Notes: a model not told the origin generated them from the letters alone. DNA of 60,552 nucleotides from Candidatus Enterococcus murrayae (GCF_017315985.1 NZ_JAFLVR010000041.1:1-60552); one strand, 5' to 3'; shown: positions 20,864 through 30,596, numbered from the stretch's first letter. Program-made: numbers and translations.

Positions 20864-22264
20864 TTACATACGAACCGCAAAGCTTGGTGCATAATAACTT
20901 ACAGAACTTACTGTAACTGTTTCACCTGGTTGAGGTGCGTGGATATATTGTCCGCCGCCCATTGCAATAGCTACGTGATATGAACCGCCAGGGCTACCCC
21001 AGAAGTATAAATCTCCAGCTTGTGCTTGATCAACAGAGATACGTGTTCCAGCTGATTCTTGAGGAACAGTCCATCCGCCGATTTCACGACCAGTTGCTTG
21101 ACGGTACACATATGATGTAAAACCAGAGCAGTCAAAACCTGCTGGTGTTTTTCCACCCCACACGTAAGGTGTGCCGATATATTTCATTGCTTCAGCAACA
21201 ACTCCTCCAGTATTACCAGATGGTGCTGGCGCTGGTGTTGGAGCCGGTGTTTCAGGTACAGCTGGTGTCTCCGGTGTTGATGGCGTCGTAGGCGCTGGTG
21301 TAGGTGTTGCTCCGCCGCCTTGGAAATTATCTTCACTAGTTGATGCTGTTGAAGACTCTGTTGTACTTGATTCTGTTTGTTGTTCTGTTGATGAAGATTC
21401 TACTGTAGACGAAGACTCAACCGTTGAACTTTCAGTTGTAGTACTTGCAGCAGCCTCTTCTTGTGCTTTACGATCTGCTTCTGCTTTAGCATCCGCATCA
21501 GCTTTTGCTTTATCTGCTTCTGCCTTTTGAGCTGCTTCTTGTGCTTCGGCAGCTTTACGTGCTTCTTCTTGAACACGTTGTTGCTCTTTGATTGCAGCTT
21601 CTTGTTTTTCTTTCAGACTTGCTTTTTCACTTTCAGCAGTCGCTTGTTCAGCAGCCAATGTCGTTGTTTGAACATTCAGATCTGCCTGTTTAGCAATTAA
21701 ATCACCTTTTTGACTTTCCAATGTTGCTTGGTTTGCCGTGATTTGTTCTTGTTGTTTTTGATTTTCAGTTTGTTTTTTCTCAACTTCAGCTTTGTCTGCT
21801 TTTTGTTGTTCAACTAAATCGTTGTTTGCTTTCACGATCGTTGACATTGCTTGAACACGACTAACAGCATCGGTGAATGATTCAGCATTCAATACCACAT
21901 CAATAACATTTGCTGATGACTGTTTTACTTGCACATTACGTGCTTGCTCTTTGATTGCTTCTGAGCGTTTTTCGATCCGTTTTTGCAATGTTTCGATTTG
22001 CTTTTGCAATTCTTGAGATTTTTGTTTTAACGATGCTTGTTCGTTTAATAGACCTTGCGCTTTATCGTTAATTGAAGCAACTTCACCTTCTAATGCACTG
22101 ATTTGTGATTGTGCATCAGTTTGTTGGTTTTGTAAACTTGAAATTTTTGCATCTTGATCAGCAATTTTACTATCAAATTCATCGGCAGAAGCTGCGGCTG
22201 GAGCTGCTAATGCGCTTAATGTTACTGAACATACCATTAATGCTGATAACAAACTTTTTTTCAC
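20864..22264 (-). CDS. sagA: Secreted NlpC/P60 peptidoglycan hydrolase, SagA-like
   Basis: Secreted D,L-endopeptidase that cuts peptidoglycan stem peptides and supports cell separation. The 466 residues comprise a signal peptide (cleavage likely after AAAASA, near residue 27), a long coiled coil (about 30-270), a Ser/Thr/Glu- then Pro/Thr-rich linker (about 270-345), and a C-terminal NlpC/P60 domain with Cys379 (FDCSGF), His430 (YHVAIA) and His442. This layout is that of SagA of Enterococcus faecium and P45/P54 proteins. The start is GTG at 22264 behind GGAGGA. The gene lies between strong terminators, so it is a single-gene unit. Confidence 0.92.
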   Translation of the reverse strand: MKKSLLSALMVCSVTLSALAAPAAASADEFDSKIADQDAKISSLQNQQTDAQSQISALEGEVASINDKAQGLLNEQASLKQKSQELQKQIETLQKRIEKRSEAIKEQARNVQVKQSSANVIDVVLNAESFTDAVSRVQAMSTIVKANNDLVEQQKADKAEVEKKQTENQKQQEQITANQATLESQKGDLIAKQADLNVQTTTLAAEQATAESEKASLKEKQEAAIKEQQRVQEEARKAAEAQEAAQKAEADKAKADADAKAEADRKAQEEAAASTTTESSTVESSSTVESSSTEQQTESSTTESSTASTSEDNFQGGGATPTPAPTTPSTPETPAVPETPAPTPAPAPSGNTGGVVAEAMKYIGTPYVWGGKTPAGFDCSGFTSYVYRQATGREIGGWTVPQESAGTRISVDQAQAGDLYFWGSPGGSYHVAIAMGGGQYIHAPQPGETVTVSSVSYYAPSFAVRM

Positions 22265-22423
22265 TCTAATGTCCTCCGACTACTTAAATGTTTTATTTAA
22301 AATTTTATTAGACTTTTTTCTAACACATTCATGAGTTTACCATAGCTGTATGTCATCCATATAATAGCTTTGTTACAAAAACATTTCATTTCACTATTTT
22401 TCAGTTACAAATCGAGCGCACAA

Positions 22424-22453
22424 AAAAACAGAAGATTTTTTCTTCTGTTTTTT
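22424..22453 (-). terminator. Terminator after mreD
   Basis: AAAAACAGAAGA pairs with TCTTCTGTTTTT on the minus strand, ending in seven T residues. Confidence 0.88.
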
Positions 22454-22482
22454 ACCTTCATTCAAATGGTTCTATTTTCCCT

Positions 22483-23013
22483 TTAAATACCAAGTTCTTC
22501 TTCTGAAGGACCAATCAAAATTTTCTCTAATGGAAAGATTAAAATTACAAAAGTCAAAATATTAAGAAGCAGTGTCGGACCTAAATATCGCGGAACAAAA
22601 AAGTCGCTGTTAACCCCAGTTAAACCAAAAATAGTTTGCAGTAATAAGCTAATCAGCTCAAAGATAGTAACACTAATTACAACTGTAAAAAAGAGTGTCA
22701 AAATATTTTGCTGAATCGTTTTCTTAAAGAAACAAAGAAGCATAACTAGCAACGGAAAAATCACAGCATAAATTCCAATAACGCCAATATAGTATAGGTC
22801 ATACAAAATCCCCAAAACCAAGGAAGTGCCCAGTAAAAAACGCTCATTTACAACTCTTGAAATGATCATTAGCACCAACAGTGCTAAATGTGCATTCGCC
22901 ACATAAACATTATCTGTTAAAGATGCAATGATCCGAGTCACATGCGCATCTAGCAAAAATAAGAAAAACAGTAAGAAGGGCGTGATGTATTTTAAGGTTT
23001 TCCGTCTAATCAT
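22483..23013 (-). CDS. mreD: Rod shape-determining protein MreD
   Basis: Integral membrane protein of the elongation machinery, 176 residues with about five or six helices. The sequence is divergent, as usual for MreD, but the FFLFLLDAHVTRI start, the position after mreC and the length agree. Its ATG overlaps the mreC stop (ATGA at 23010-23013), a mark of tight coupling. It ends before a strong terminator. Ovoid cocci keep MreCD for peripheral wall synthesis even without MreB, and no mreB is seen in the window. Confidence 0.9.
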   Translation of the reverse strand: MIRRKTLKYITPFLLFFLFLLDAHVTRIIASLTDNVYVANAHLALLVLMIISRVVNERFLLGTSLVLGILYDLYYIGVIGIYAVIFPLLVMLLCFFKKTIQQNILTLFFTVVISVTIFELISLLLQTIFGLTGVNSDFFVPRYLGPTLLLNILTFVILIFPLEKILIGPSEEELGI

Positions 23014-23867
23014 TCGGTCGCTCCCGCCATTCTTTGGATGATCGTTACGACTGAGATATCATACATCTGCGCATAAGGCTTAATGTACACTTCGCGATTT
23101 AAGCCAAAACTGTCTGATTTTACTTTCTCAACAGTGCCGATAGCAAGATCTGCAGGTGAATTACCGCCTAAACCAGAAGTCTGAACGATATCACCTTCTT
23201 TAATTTCCTGTTTATCGTTGGTTTCCGCAATCAGCCGTTGCTCCTTTGTATCATACTTATTCAAAAGACCAAAGGAATTCCCATTCTCGGAACTTATTTT
23301 TACCGGAAAATGATTGCTGCTTTTATTATCTGATGTTAATAATTGAATTTTGGATGAATGAGCATTCACTTCCATTACACGACCAATCAGCCCTTTTTGA
23401 GACATGACCGCCATGTTACCTTCTACCCCATCTGCACTCCCTTTATCAACGATCAGCATATCCTGCCACGTATCTGGAGAACGCGTAATTACATTTGCAG
23501 TCACCTTTTCATAACTGGTCAGTGTTTGGTTCAATTCAAGTTCATCTTTTAAACGCTCTATTTCTTGCGCTTGATTCTTCGTTTGTTGCTTCACTTCATC
23601 GTATTGATCGACTTCACTTTTCAGCTTTTGATTCTCATCGTAAGTGTTAATCAAGTTAGAAACAGATTGAACACCGCTGCTAAGCCAACGTCCAGGTGCT
23701 GTAATTACTTTATCAACAACACTTATAGTGTCATTCACAGCTGATTGAACAACGTTCGTATCACTGTCTTTTGCACGATTTGCAGCAGTAATCGAAACAG
23801 TTGCCACAACTATAATAACAACAATTAATATAATAATAATATTCTTATTTGGATTAAACTTTCTCAC
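23010..23867 (-). CDS. mreC: Rod shape-determining protein MreC
   Basis: Bitopic membrane protein that organises peripheral peptidoglycan synthesis. The 285 residues show a short cytoplasmic start, one transmembrane helix (about residues 9-28), a coiled coil (about 65-110) and the two-lobed beta domain (VITRSPDTWQDMLIVDKGSADGV onward). The start is GTG at 23867 after AGAGGTG. mreC and mreD overlap by four bases. The gap to thiN (160 bp) holds the thiN terminator and presumably the mreCD promoter; TATATT or TATTAT boxes near 23890 are candidates without a convincing -35. Confidence 0.94.
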   Translation of the reverse strand: MRKFNPNKNIIIILIVVIIVVATVSITAANRAKDSDTNVVQSAVNDTISVVDKVITAPGRWLSSGVQSVSNLINTYDENQKLKSEVDQYDEVKQQTKNQAQEIERLKDELELNQTLTSYEKVTANVITRSPDTWQDMLIVDKGSADGVEGNMAVMSQKGLIGRVMEVNAHSSKIQLLTSDNKSSNHFPVKISSENGNSFGLLNKYDTKEQRLIAETNDKQEIKEGDIVQTSGLGGNSPADLAIGTVEKVKSDSFGLNREVYIKPYAQMYDISVVTIIQRMAGATE

Positions 23868-23973
23868 TTAGGCACCTCTGAACGCTATAATATAGAATAA
23901 ATTCTACCACTAAACGCCGGGATTAAAAAGCGTGGACGGTTGATTTTAAAGAATTTTAGTATCTCTTATAAAT

Positions 23974-24022
23974 AAAAAAAGAACAGCAGATTCGTTTCAA
24001 AAAAAACGAATCTTAGCTGCCC
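23974..24022 (-). terminator. Terminator after thiN
   Basis: GGGCAGCTAAGATTCG and CGAATCTGCTGTTC pair on the minus strand with a two-base mismatch and a T-rich loop, followed by seven T residues. Confidence 0.88.
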
Positions 24023-24026
24023 GTTT

Positions 24027-24665
24027 TTAAACATCTCGACTTTGAATCACAGCAATCAGTCCTTTTGAAAAACTGACTTCAGCGTTCCCAGTCAAAAATT
24101 CATTACTGGCTAAACTAGTTGGTTGTAAAAAATCTGCATTTAGAAGTTCGTACTTTACATTCTTCAATGTCAGTTCTTTAACAGATGTTAAACAACAAAA
24201 AGCCAAATATTTCATATCAGAAATTTTGGGGATTTGATGACTTCCTGATGCAATATAACTTACAACATTTCCTTTATCAGCAATCTTTATTTGAGACAGA
24301 AACGGTGAAAAACGTGGTTCAACGCCCAACCATAGATTGGCTAATAGATGATCCAAGCGTCCACCAGTTGCTCCAATCAGCGTTACTTCTGCTTCGGGAA
24401 ATCGTCTGAAAGTTATTTCTAATGCTAATTGTGTATCCGTGTCATCCTTTTCCGCTGGAGAAGTCACCACTTCATCAACCGCATTAAAGACTTCTTTTTT
24501 CTCGTTTTCATTCAATGAATCAAAATCTCCGATTGCCAAATCAGGCACTATTCCTTGACGCAAAAGAAATAGATTGCCGCGGTCAATACCGATAATTTTA
24601 TCAAATTCATGAGAAAAAGCAGGCCAGTGATTTGGGTCACCGCCTGCAACAAGTAAAATTTTCAT
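24027..24665 (-). CDS. thiN: Thiamine pyrophosphokinase
   Basis: Transfers pyrophosphate from ATP to thiamine to make the cofactor TPP. The 212-residue protein has the family motifs GIDRGNLFLLRQGIVPDLAIGDFDSL, SPAEKDDTDTQLAL and TGGRLDHLLANL, with the C-terminal thiamine-binding beta domain. Its ATG overlaps the rpe stop (TAATG at 24663-24667). It ends the rsgA-rpe-thiN unit, a common Firmicutes arrangement. Together with the thiamine importer ThiT at 40471 it shows that this organism salvages thiamine; no biosynthesis genes are in the window. Confidence 0.95.
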   Translation of the reverse strand: MKILLVAGGDPNHWPAFSHEFDKIIGIDRGNLFLLRQGIVPDLAIGDFDSLNENEKKEVFNAVDEVVTSPAEKDDTDTQLALEITFRRFPEAEVTLIGATGGRLDHLLANLWLGVEPRFSPFLSQIKIADKGNVVSYIASGSHQIPKISDMKYLAFCCLTSVKELTLKNVKYELLNADFLQPTSLASNEFLTGNAEVSFSKGLIAVIQSRDV

Positions 24666-25315
24666 TAGTTAATAGCAGCCCGCAATGCATTGATTTTTTC
24701 CTTCGGGTTTTCTGCGTCATAAATGTATGAGCCAGCAACAAAAACATCTGCCCCTGCTGCTGCACATTTTTTGGCAGACTCAGGTTGAATCCCGCCATCC
24801 ACTTCGATTTCATAGCGATAACCATGCTCTTTTCTCAAACGATCAAGTTCTGCAATTTTTTCGACAGTACTTTCGATAAATGACTGTCCGCCGAAACCTG
24901 GGTTTACGGTCATTACCAAGATTTGATCCACATCAGCTAAAACATACTTAATCGATTCCACTGGCGTCCCTGGATTTAAAACAACACCTGGTTTAACCCC
25001 TGCGGCTTTAATCATTTGAACGACACGATGAATGTGAGGAGTCGCTTCCACATGTGCCATAATGATGTCTGCTCCGGCTTTAACAAAATCATTGATGTAA
25101 TTTTCGGGATTAGCAATCATCAGATGCACATCCAATGGCAGCTTAGTAACTGGGCGCAATGCGTTCACAACTACTTGACCAAAAGAAATATTCGGAACAA
25201 AGTTTCCATCCATCACATCAATATGAATGTAATCAACACCTGCATCCTCCACCATTTTCACTTCTTCACCTAGACGTGCAAAATCTGCGCTTAAAATCGA
25301 TGGTGCAATTTTCAT
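24665..25315 (-). CDS. rpe: Ribulose-phosphate 3-epimerase
   Basis: Interconverts ribulose 5-phosphate and xylulose 5-phosphate in the pentose phosphate pathway. The 216-residue TIM barrel shows the signatures MKIAPSILSADFARLGEEV, HIDVMDGNFVPNISFG, HLMI, MTVNPGFGGQSFI and EVDGGI with the metal-binding His and Asp residues. AAGGAG precedes the ATG at 25315. It sits between rsgA and thiN with a one-base overlap to thiN. Confidence 0.97.
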   Translation of the reverse strand: MKIAPSILSADFARLGEEVKMVEDAGVDYIHIDVMDGNFVPNISFGQVVVNALRPVTKLPLDVHLMIANPENYINDFVKAGADIIMAHVEATPHIHRVVQMIKAAGVKPGVVLNPGTPVESIKYVLADVDQILVMTVNPGFGGQSFIESTVEKIAELDRLRKEHGYRYEIEVDGGIQPESAKKCAAAGADVFVAGSYIYDAENPKEKINALRAAIN

Positions 25316-25347
25316 AGTCTGTACTCCTTTTCCATATTAATTTATAA

Positions 25348-26229
25348 TTATTTATTTTTCTTATAAACAGGTCGACGTTTTTCAATTTCCTGCAAAAACT
25401 GCAAATAATTATCATAACGTGTTTTCGCGATTTTACCTTCTTCTAAGCGTCGTTTCACTTCACAGCCAGGCTCTTTAACATGTCGACATTCGCGAAAACG
25501 ACACTCTGCTGCAGCGTCACGAAATTCAGGAAATTCTTTAGGCAGCTCTTCAGCAGATATCTCCAAGAAATCAATTGAACTAAATCCGGGAGTATCAGCT
25601 ACCAAACCACCAAACAGATTTAATAATTCTACATGTCGGGTAGTGTGCCGTCCTCTTCCCAATGAATCAGAAATTTCGCCAGTCTCTAAATTTAAATCTG
25701 GCGATACATCATTCAATAATGTAGACTTACCAGCGCCTGACTGCCCCATAAAAACTGTCAGCTTGTCCGCGAATAAATCTGTTAATTTTTGCTTGTCTTG
25801 TTCGCCGTCAATTACCGGATAACCAAGGGGATCATAAACTGAACGGATTTCTTCCACCAATGCTTGATCAGTAACCAGGTCCGTTTTTGACAAATAAATA
25901 ATTGGATGGATGTATTTATTTTCTAACGTCACTAAAAAGCGATCCAATAAGTTATAAGAAAAATTTGGCTCAACAAGACTTGTCACGACTACTCCTTGAT
26001 CTACGTTAGCAACAGGCGGTCGAATCAATTCATTTTTTCTAGGCAGCAGTTCAAGAATGTAGCCTTCACTATTTTCTTCGCTACTGAAAACTACTTCGTC
26101 TCCGACTAAAGGTGTCAATTTCTTTTTACGAAAATTTCCTCTTGCTCTTGTTTGATGAATCTTTCCTTCGCTAGCAACATAGTAAAAACCGCTGAGGGCT
26201 TTACGAATCTGTCCTTCGATCCGGCTCAT
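25348..26229 (-). CDS. rsgA: Small ribosomal subunit biogenesis GTPase RsgA
   Basis: Circularly permuted GTPase that helps mature the 30S subunit. The 293 residues comprise an N-terminal OB fold (about 1-70), the permuted GTPase with SKTD (G4), [12 protein letters not shown] (G1), DTPGF (G3), and a C-terminal zinc finger ([14 protein letters not shown]). I set the start at the ATG at 26229: a frame reaching 26265 would begin upstream of the promoter -10 at 26249-26254. The ribosome binding site AAAGGAG directly abuts this ATG, which is odd. Downstream are rpe and thiN. Confidence 0.93.
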   Translation of the reverse strand: MSRIEGQIRKALSGFYYVASEGKIHQTRARGNFRKKKLTPLVGDEVVFSSEENSEGYILELLPRKNELIRPPVANVDQGVVVTSLVEPNFSYNLLDRFLVTLENKYIHPIIYLSKTDLVTDQALVEEIRSVYDPLGYPVIDGEQDKQKLTDLFADKLTVFMGQSGAGKSTLLNDVSPDLNLETGEISDSLGRGRHTTRHVELLNLFGGLVADTPGFSSIDFLEISAEELPKEFPEFRDAAAECRFRECRHVKEPGCEVKRRLEEGKIAKTRYDNYLQFLQEIEKRRPVYKKNK

Positions 26230-26248
26230 CTCCTTTAATTTCAATTTT

Positions 26249-26257
26249 ATTGTAGCA
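26249..26257 (-). promoter_or_regulatory. Promoter of rsgA-rpe-thiN (extended -10)
   Basis: TGCTACAAT on the minus strand, with TACAAT at 26249-26254. The -35 region is weak. It lies directly after the ireK terminator and would give a leader of only about 13 bases, which decides the rsgA start. Confidence 0.55.
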
Positions 26258-26289
26258 TACTTCAAATCTAATTACAGTACAAATAACCT

Positions 26290-26322
26290 AAAAACCTTTC
26301 CTAAAAAATTAGGAAAGGTTTT
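26290..26322 (-). terminator. Terminator after ireK
   Basis: AAAACCTTTCCTAA pairs with TTAGGAAAGGTTTT on the minus strand with a T-rich loop and tail. Confidence 0.88.
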
Positions 26323-26324
26323 GT

Positions 26325-28481
26325 CTAAGGGACAGTGATTGTTTCTGCTTTTTGAACGGTTTTTGTTACTGCCGCATTTCCATTACGTTGAACTTCAATA
26401 GTAGCAGAGCCCCCCTCGGCAGTCGTTACAGAGATGCTCTGTGTTGTCGAAGGAGTATTTTTATCCAATTTAAAATTCAAGACCTGTGCTGATTTCGTGT
26501 TTTTAGCGTCCTTCAGCATAACAGTAATAGTATCTTGTTGACCTTCAGAACCTGTAAACTTAGCCGAAATCGTTACATCAAAAGTATTTTCTTTATTTTC
26601 AGGACCTTTTGAAATGTACACTGTCACAGTATCACCAGCTTTTAATGAATTTGAGCCTGCGCCGGGATCTGTTCGAATGACTTTGCCGGCTTCCACGTCA
26701 TCAGAAAATTCCTGTTGTTCAGAATAAATTAATCCTAAACTCGAAATTTTACTTTCTGCAGCAGCTCTATCCTGACCGCTTAAATCATCTAACTCAACAT
26801 AGCTAGACCCTGAGCTGACCTTCAAAGTAATCGTATCCTTTGAAGTCAGAGCAGTTCCGCTAACTGGATCTTGACTGATAACTTCTTCTGCTGGTGCTGT
26901 CTCACTTGATACATCTACCCGATTGATCTGATTCTTTGTAAGTCCAAGTTGTATCAATCGCTGTTCGGCATCTGCATAAGTCATCTGAGAATAGTCGCCA
27001 ATTTTGAATGTCTCAGGACCACTTGAAACCTCAAAAGTAATCTCGTCTTCTTTTGGATCAACTTTTGTACCTTCCTTAGGATTTTGGGTCAAAATCTGAT
27101 CCACAGGAGCTGACTCATCGTTAACCTTTTTAATGCGAATGTTCTTCTCTAAAAATCCAATTTTTTCCAATTCTTCTCTCGCATCTTCAATCGAGTCCCC
27201 CTCATAATCTTTCAGGGTCACTTTTTTTGTGCCAGAGCTAATATACAGACGGACAGGGCGATTCTTTTTGAACATCGTTCCTGCTCCAGGGCTCGTTTTG
27301 ACAACACGCCCTTTTTTAATCGTATCACTTGCTACTTCATCTGTTTTACTGTCAATGGTTAATTTTGCCGCTTTTAATGTCGTTCGTGCTTCTGCTTCAG
27401 TCATATCCTCAACTTGCGGGATTGAAACTTCGGCTGAGCTGGTTAATAGATATCCAACTACTCCGCCAATTGCTAACATCAGCAACAAAAAAATAGCAAT
27501 AAATCGTTTTTTGCCTTTTTTCTTCTTCGGCTTCTCCTCAGAAACCGGAGGCTCTTCTTTCGGCTGCTCAACTGGAATATCTTCAGGCTGAATCGGAGTT
27601 AGCACTTTTGTTTCATCTAACATCGCTGTTGGACGCCAAGGCAGTTCATTTGATCGTTCTGGCAACAACGCAGTTGAAAGATCGGCCGCCATCTCATCTG
27701 CTGTTTTATAGCGATCAGCCGGCTCCTTCGCAGTAGCATGCATAACGATATTCTCCAACGCTTGAGGAACCTCTGGATCAAAACCTTTTACCGATGGCAT
27801 CTCATCTTGAAAATGCTTCAACGCAATGGTCACAGCTGATTCTCCATCAAAGGGCACACTGCCAGTAATCATTTCATACAAGATAATCCCTAAAGCATAA
27901 AGATCCGATTGTTTTGTTGCCATACTGCCTCGTGCTTGCTCTGGTGACAGATAGTGCACGGAACCCAACATGGAATTCGTTTGAGTCAAAGAAGTCTCAG
28001 ATAAGGCAATCGCAATGCCAAAGTCAGCGATTTTTACTACACCTGACTGGTCCATCAAAATATTTTGCGGCTTCAAGTCACGGTGAATGATTCCATGTGC
28101 ATGAGCCAAACTTACTGCAGATAGGATTTGCTCCATAATATCTACAATTTTTCCGTAAGGGATCGGTGAACGCGTTTGAATATAGCGTTTCAAATCCATT
28201 CCCTTCACGTATTCCATGACCAAATATTGCATACCGCTTTCTTCATCTACATCGTATACACCAACGATGTTCGGATGCACCATTTCTGTTGCTGCCAACG
28301 CTTCACGCTGAAAACGTCGAATCGCAGTTTGATCATTTTGAAAGTCAAAACGTAATATTTTGATGGCAACATCACGATCCAAAATTAAATCGTGGGCCAA
28401 GAAGACGTTAGCCATACCGCCACTACCGATACTGGCGATAATTTTATACCGTCCATTGACCAATTTGCCTATTTCTATCAT
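26325..28481 (-). CDS. ireK: PASTA-domain Ser/Thr protein kinase (IreK/PrkC/Stk1 type)
   Basis: Membrane kinase that senses cell-wall fragments or lipid II and controls envelope homeostasis and cephalosporin tolerance in enterococci. The 718 residues hold the kinase domain (about 10-270) with the glycine loop GSGGMANVF, Lys41, HRDLKPQN (Asp135) and DFG (153-155). A transmembrane helix (about 325-347) follows, then four clear PASTA repeats ending near residue 630 and a C-terminal beta-rich domain. The ATG overlaps the phosphatase stop (ATGA at 28478-28481), with GAGGAGG upstream. The neighbour is its phosphatase. Confidence 0.95.
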   Translation of the reverse strand: MIEIGKLVNGRYKIIASIGSGGMANVFLAHDLILDRDVAIKILRFDFQNDQTAIRRFQREALAATEMVHPNIVGVYDVDEESGMQYLVMEYVKGMDLKRYIQTRSPIPYGKIVDIMEQILSAVSLAHAHGIIHRDLKPQNILMDQSGVVKIADFGIAIALSETSLTQTNSMLGSVHYLSPEQARGSMATKQSDLYALGIILYEMITGSVPFDGESAVTIALKHFQDEMPSVKGFDPEVPQALENIVMHATAKEPADRYKTADEMAADLSTALLPERSNELPWRPTAMLDETKVLTPIQPEDIPVEQPKEEPPVSEEKPKKKKGKKRFIAIFLLLMLAIGGVVGYLLTSSAEVSIPQVEDMTEAEARTTLKAAKLTIDSKTDEVASDTIKKGRVVKTSPGAGTMFKKNRPVRLYISSGTKKVTLKDYEGDSIEDAREELEKIGFLEKNIRIKKVNDESAPVDQILTQNPKEGTKVDPKEDEITFEVSSGPETFKIGDYSQMTYADAEQRLIQLGLTKNQINRVDVSSETAPAEEVISQDPVSGTALTSKDTITLKVSSGSSYVELDDLSGQDRAAAESKISSLGLIYSEQQEFSDDVEAGKVIRTDPGAGSNSLKAGDTVTVYISKGPENKENTFDVTISAKFTGSEGQQDTITVMLKDAKNTKSAQVLNFKLDKNTPSTTQSISVTTAEGGSATIEVQRNGNAAVTKTVQKAETITVP

Positions 28482-29221
28482 GGACGAGCCTCCTCTTCAA
28501 AATGAATCAACAAGACAGTGATGTTATCCGCACCACCAGCATCATTAGCCGCATTGATCAATTGCTTGGTCTTTGCTTCCAATGTTTGATCACTTTCCAC
28601 GATTGCGAGAATATTTTCTTCACTCACCATATTTGTCAAACCATCTGAACACAATAGCAAATAATCGTTCTGGTGACATTCATGTTCTGAAACATCTGTT
28701 TTAATCGTTCCAGCTATTCCTACTGAACGTGTTAACACATTTTTTTGTGGATGGATCGCTGCCATCTCTTTTGTGATCTCACCAGATTTCAATAACTCAT
28801 TGACTAATGAATGATCATCCGTTAACTGCTGTAATTCATTGTTTTGAATCAAATACGCACGACTATCACCAACATGAGCCAATACAAATTTCTCATCTAA
28901 CAAAGCAGTGCTGACAATCGTTGTACCCATTCCCTGCATTTCTGGATGAGCAACACCTTCTTGGTAAATCGCTTCATTCACTTTTTGAATTTCTTCTAAA
29001 AACCACTGGGAAGCTTCTTCCGGCTGCGCGATAGTCGAGGTCGACCAAGCAGCGCCTAAACCGTCAACAGCCATTTTGCTAGCAACATCGCCAGCCAAGT
29101 GACCACCCATGCCATCGGCTAGTATCGCCAAATACATACCTGCTTGATTAGTAAAAACATTTGCATAGTCTTGATTCATGTTGCGCCGCTTACCGATGTC
29201 TGATTGAAATTGGATCTCCAT
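28478..29221 (-). CDS. ireP: PP2C-family Ser/Thr phosphatase (IreP/PrpC type)
   Basis: Metal-dependent phosphatase that reverses phosphorylation by the adjacent kinase. The 247-residue PP2C fold shows the metal-binding aspartates in RRNMNQDYA, ADGMGGHLAG, CSDGLTNMV and GGADNITVLL. I chose the ATG at 29221 because AGGTGG lies nine bases upstream; the in-frame ATG at 29239 has no ribosome binding site. The stop overlaps the kinase start by four bases. Confidence 0.95.
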   Translation of the reverse strand: MEIQFQSDIGKRRNMNQDYANVFTNQAGMYLAILADGMGGHLAGDVASKMAVDGLGAAWSTSTIAQPEEASQWFLEEIQKVNEAIYQEGVAHPEMQGMGTTIVSTALLDEKFVLAHVGDSRAYLIQNNELQQLTDDHSLVNELLKSGEITKEMAAIHPQKNVLTRSVGIAGTIKTDVSEHECHQNDYLLLCSDGLTNMVSEENILAIVESDQTLEAKTKQLINAANDAGGADNITVLLIHFEEEARP

Positions 29222-29243
29222 CTTTTTTGTCCACCTCATTTAT

Positions 29244-30596
29244 CTATTTTTTCCGCATTGCACAAATAAAGAAGCCATCCGTCATAAACATTTCTGGATA
29301 TAAAACCAACATTTGTTCATGGATCGCCGGCTGTAATTTCGTCTCTAAATCTAAATCGATTTTTTCAAACTCAGGCTGTGCTGCTAAAAATTCTGCAACC
29401 ACCTTTTGGTTTTCTTCCTTAGCAATCGTACATGTACTGTATACCATAATCCCACCAGATTTCAATGTGGGAGCGCAATTCTTTAAAATTTCTAGCTGGA
29501 TTTTAGGCAATTGAACAAAATCCTGTGGTCTTTTTTGATATTTGATATCTGGTTTCCGACGCATTAAACCCAAACCGGAGCAAGGTGCGTCCACCAAAAT
29601 ACGATCAAAACTTTCTGGCGAAAAATTATTTGCTGCTTCTCGAGCATCCATTTTTTTTGTCACCACTGTATCTGCCACGCGTAACCGTTCTGCATTTTCC
29701 TGAACTAATTTCAGTTTATGATCATGTATATCTAACGCAGTGACTGACCCCTCATCCTGCAGCAAAGCCGCGATGTGGGTAGTTTTTCCACCTGGAGCAG
29801 CACACGCATCTAAAATCTTTTGACCTGGCTTGATTTGCAGCGCTTGAGCAACAAGCATGGAGCTTTCATCTTGAATCGTCAGCCAGCCATTTTCAAACAA
29901 TTCACTACCAGCTAAAAAACCTTTATCAGCGACAATGCCATAAGGTGTAAGGTCACTGATACGCGCTTCAATTCCGTCTTCTTCCAATGCTTCAATCGCC
30001 TCTGCCCGTGTTAAAAAGCGTAGATCGATCCTTGCGCTCACTCGACTCGGTTCAAGTAAAGATAGACCAAGCTTTCGTGTTTCCTCTTCGCCCAACTCGG
30101 TGACAAATTTTTCAGTTAAAAATCTTGGCAAACTGATTTCTGTTGCTAAACGTTCTATTGGGTCCTCTATTAAATCCAACGAAGGCACTCCTTCACGCTG
30201 AATTGAGCGCAGGACACCATTAACGAATTTTCCGGTACCTGGGTTTCCTTTGGCTTTGGCAATCTCAACCGCTTCATTGATAATGGCATGATCCGGTACA
30301 CGATCCAAATAAAGCATTTGATAAACGGATAGTTGCAATAGACTTCTGACCCACGGATCTACTTTCTTAGCTTTTTTAATAAATGGTTCTACCTCGTAAG
30401 CCAATAGCAGCTGACGGCTAATCGTCCCATAAACAAGCTCTGTTAATAGTCCAGTGTCTTTGCCATCAACTTGATTTTTTTGAATCAGCTCGTTTAATAA
30501 CAGATTTGAATAAGCACCGCCGCGATTAATGCGTTCAATGGCTTCGAGAGCCGTAAAGCGGACAGAGTGTAGTAATTTCTTTGGAATCTTTGCCAT
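29244..30596 (-). CDS. rsmB: 16S rRNA (cytosine-967-C5)-methyltransferase RsmB
   Basis: Methylates C967 of 16S rRNA. The 450 residues contain an N-terminal NusB-like domain (about 1-140) and a C-terminal SAM methyltransferase with the SAM site LDACAAPGGKTTHIA, the catalytic pair in DAPCSGLG and YSTCTIAKEEN, as in the m5C family. AGGTGG precedes the ATG at 30596, directly after the fmt stop (30597-30599). Its place in def-fmt-rsmB-stp-stk is the standard Firmicutes order. Confidence 0.96.
   Translation of the reverse strand: MAKIPKKLLHSVRFTALEAIERINRGGAYSNLLLNELIQKNQVDGKDTGLLTELVYGTISRQLLLAYEVEPFIKKAKKVDPWVRSLLQLSVYQMLYLDRVPDHAIINEAVEIAKAKGNPGTGKFVNGVLRSIQREGVPSLDLIEDPIERLATEISLPRFLTEKFVTELGEEETRKLGLSLLEPSRVSARIDLRFLTRAEAIEALEEDGIEARISDLTPYGIVADKGFLAGSELFENGWLTIQDESSMLVAQALQIKPGQKILDACAAPGGKTTHIAALLQDEGSVTALDIHDHKLKLVQENAERLRVADTVVTKKMDAREAANNFSPESFDRILVDAPCSGLGLMRRKPDIKYQKRPQDFVQLPKIQLEILKNCAPTLKSGGIMVYSTCTIAKEENQKVVAEFLAAQPEFEKIDLDLETKLQPAIHEQMLVLYPEMFMTDGFFICAMRKK

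Noticed and set aside
21171-21530. Long plus-strand frame opposite sagA
   Set aside because: Low-complexity Val/Gly/Ala/Ser translation produced by the repetitive linker of sagA on the other strand.
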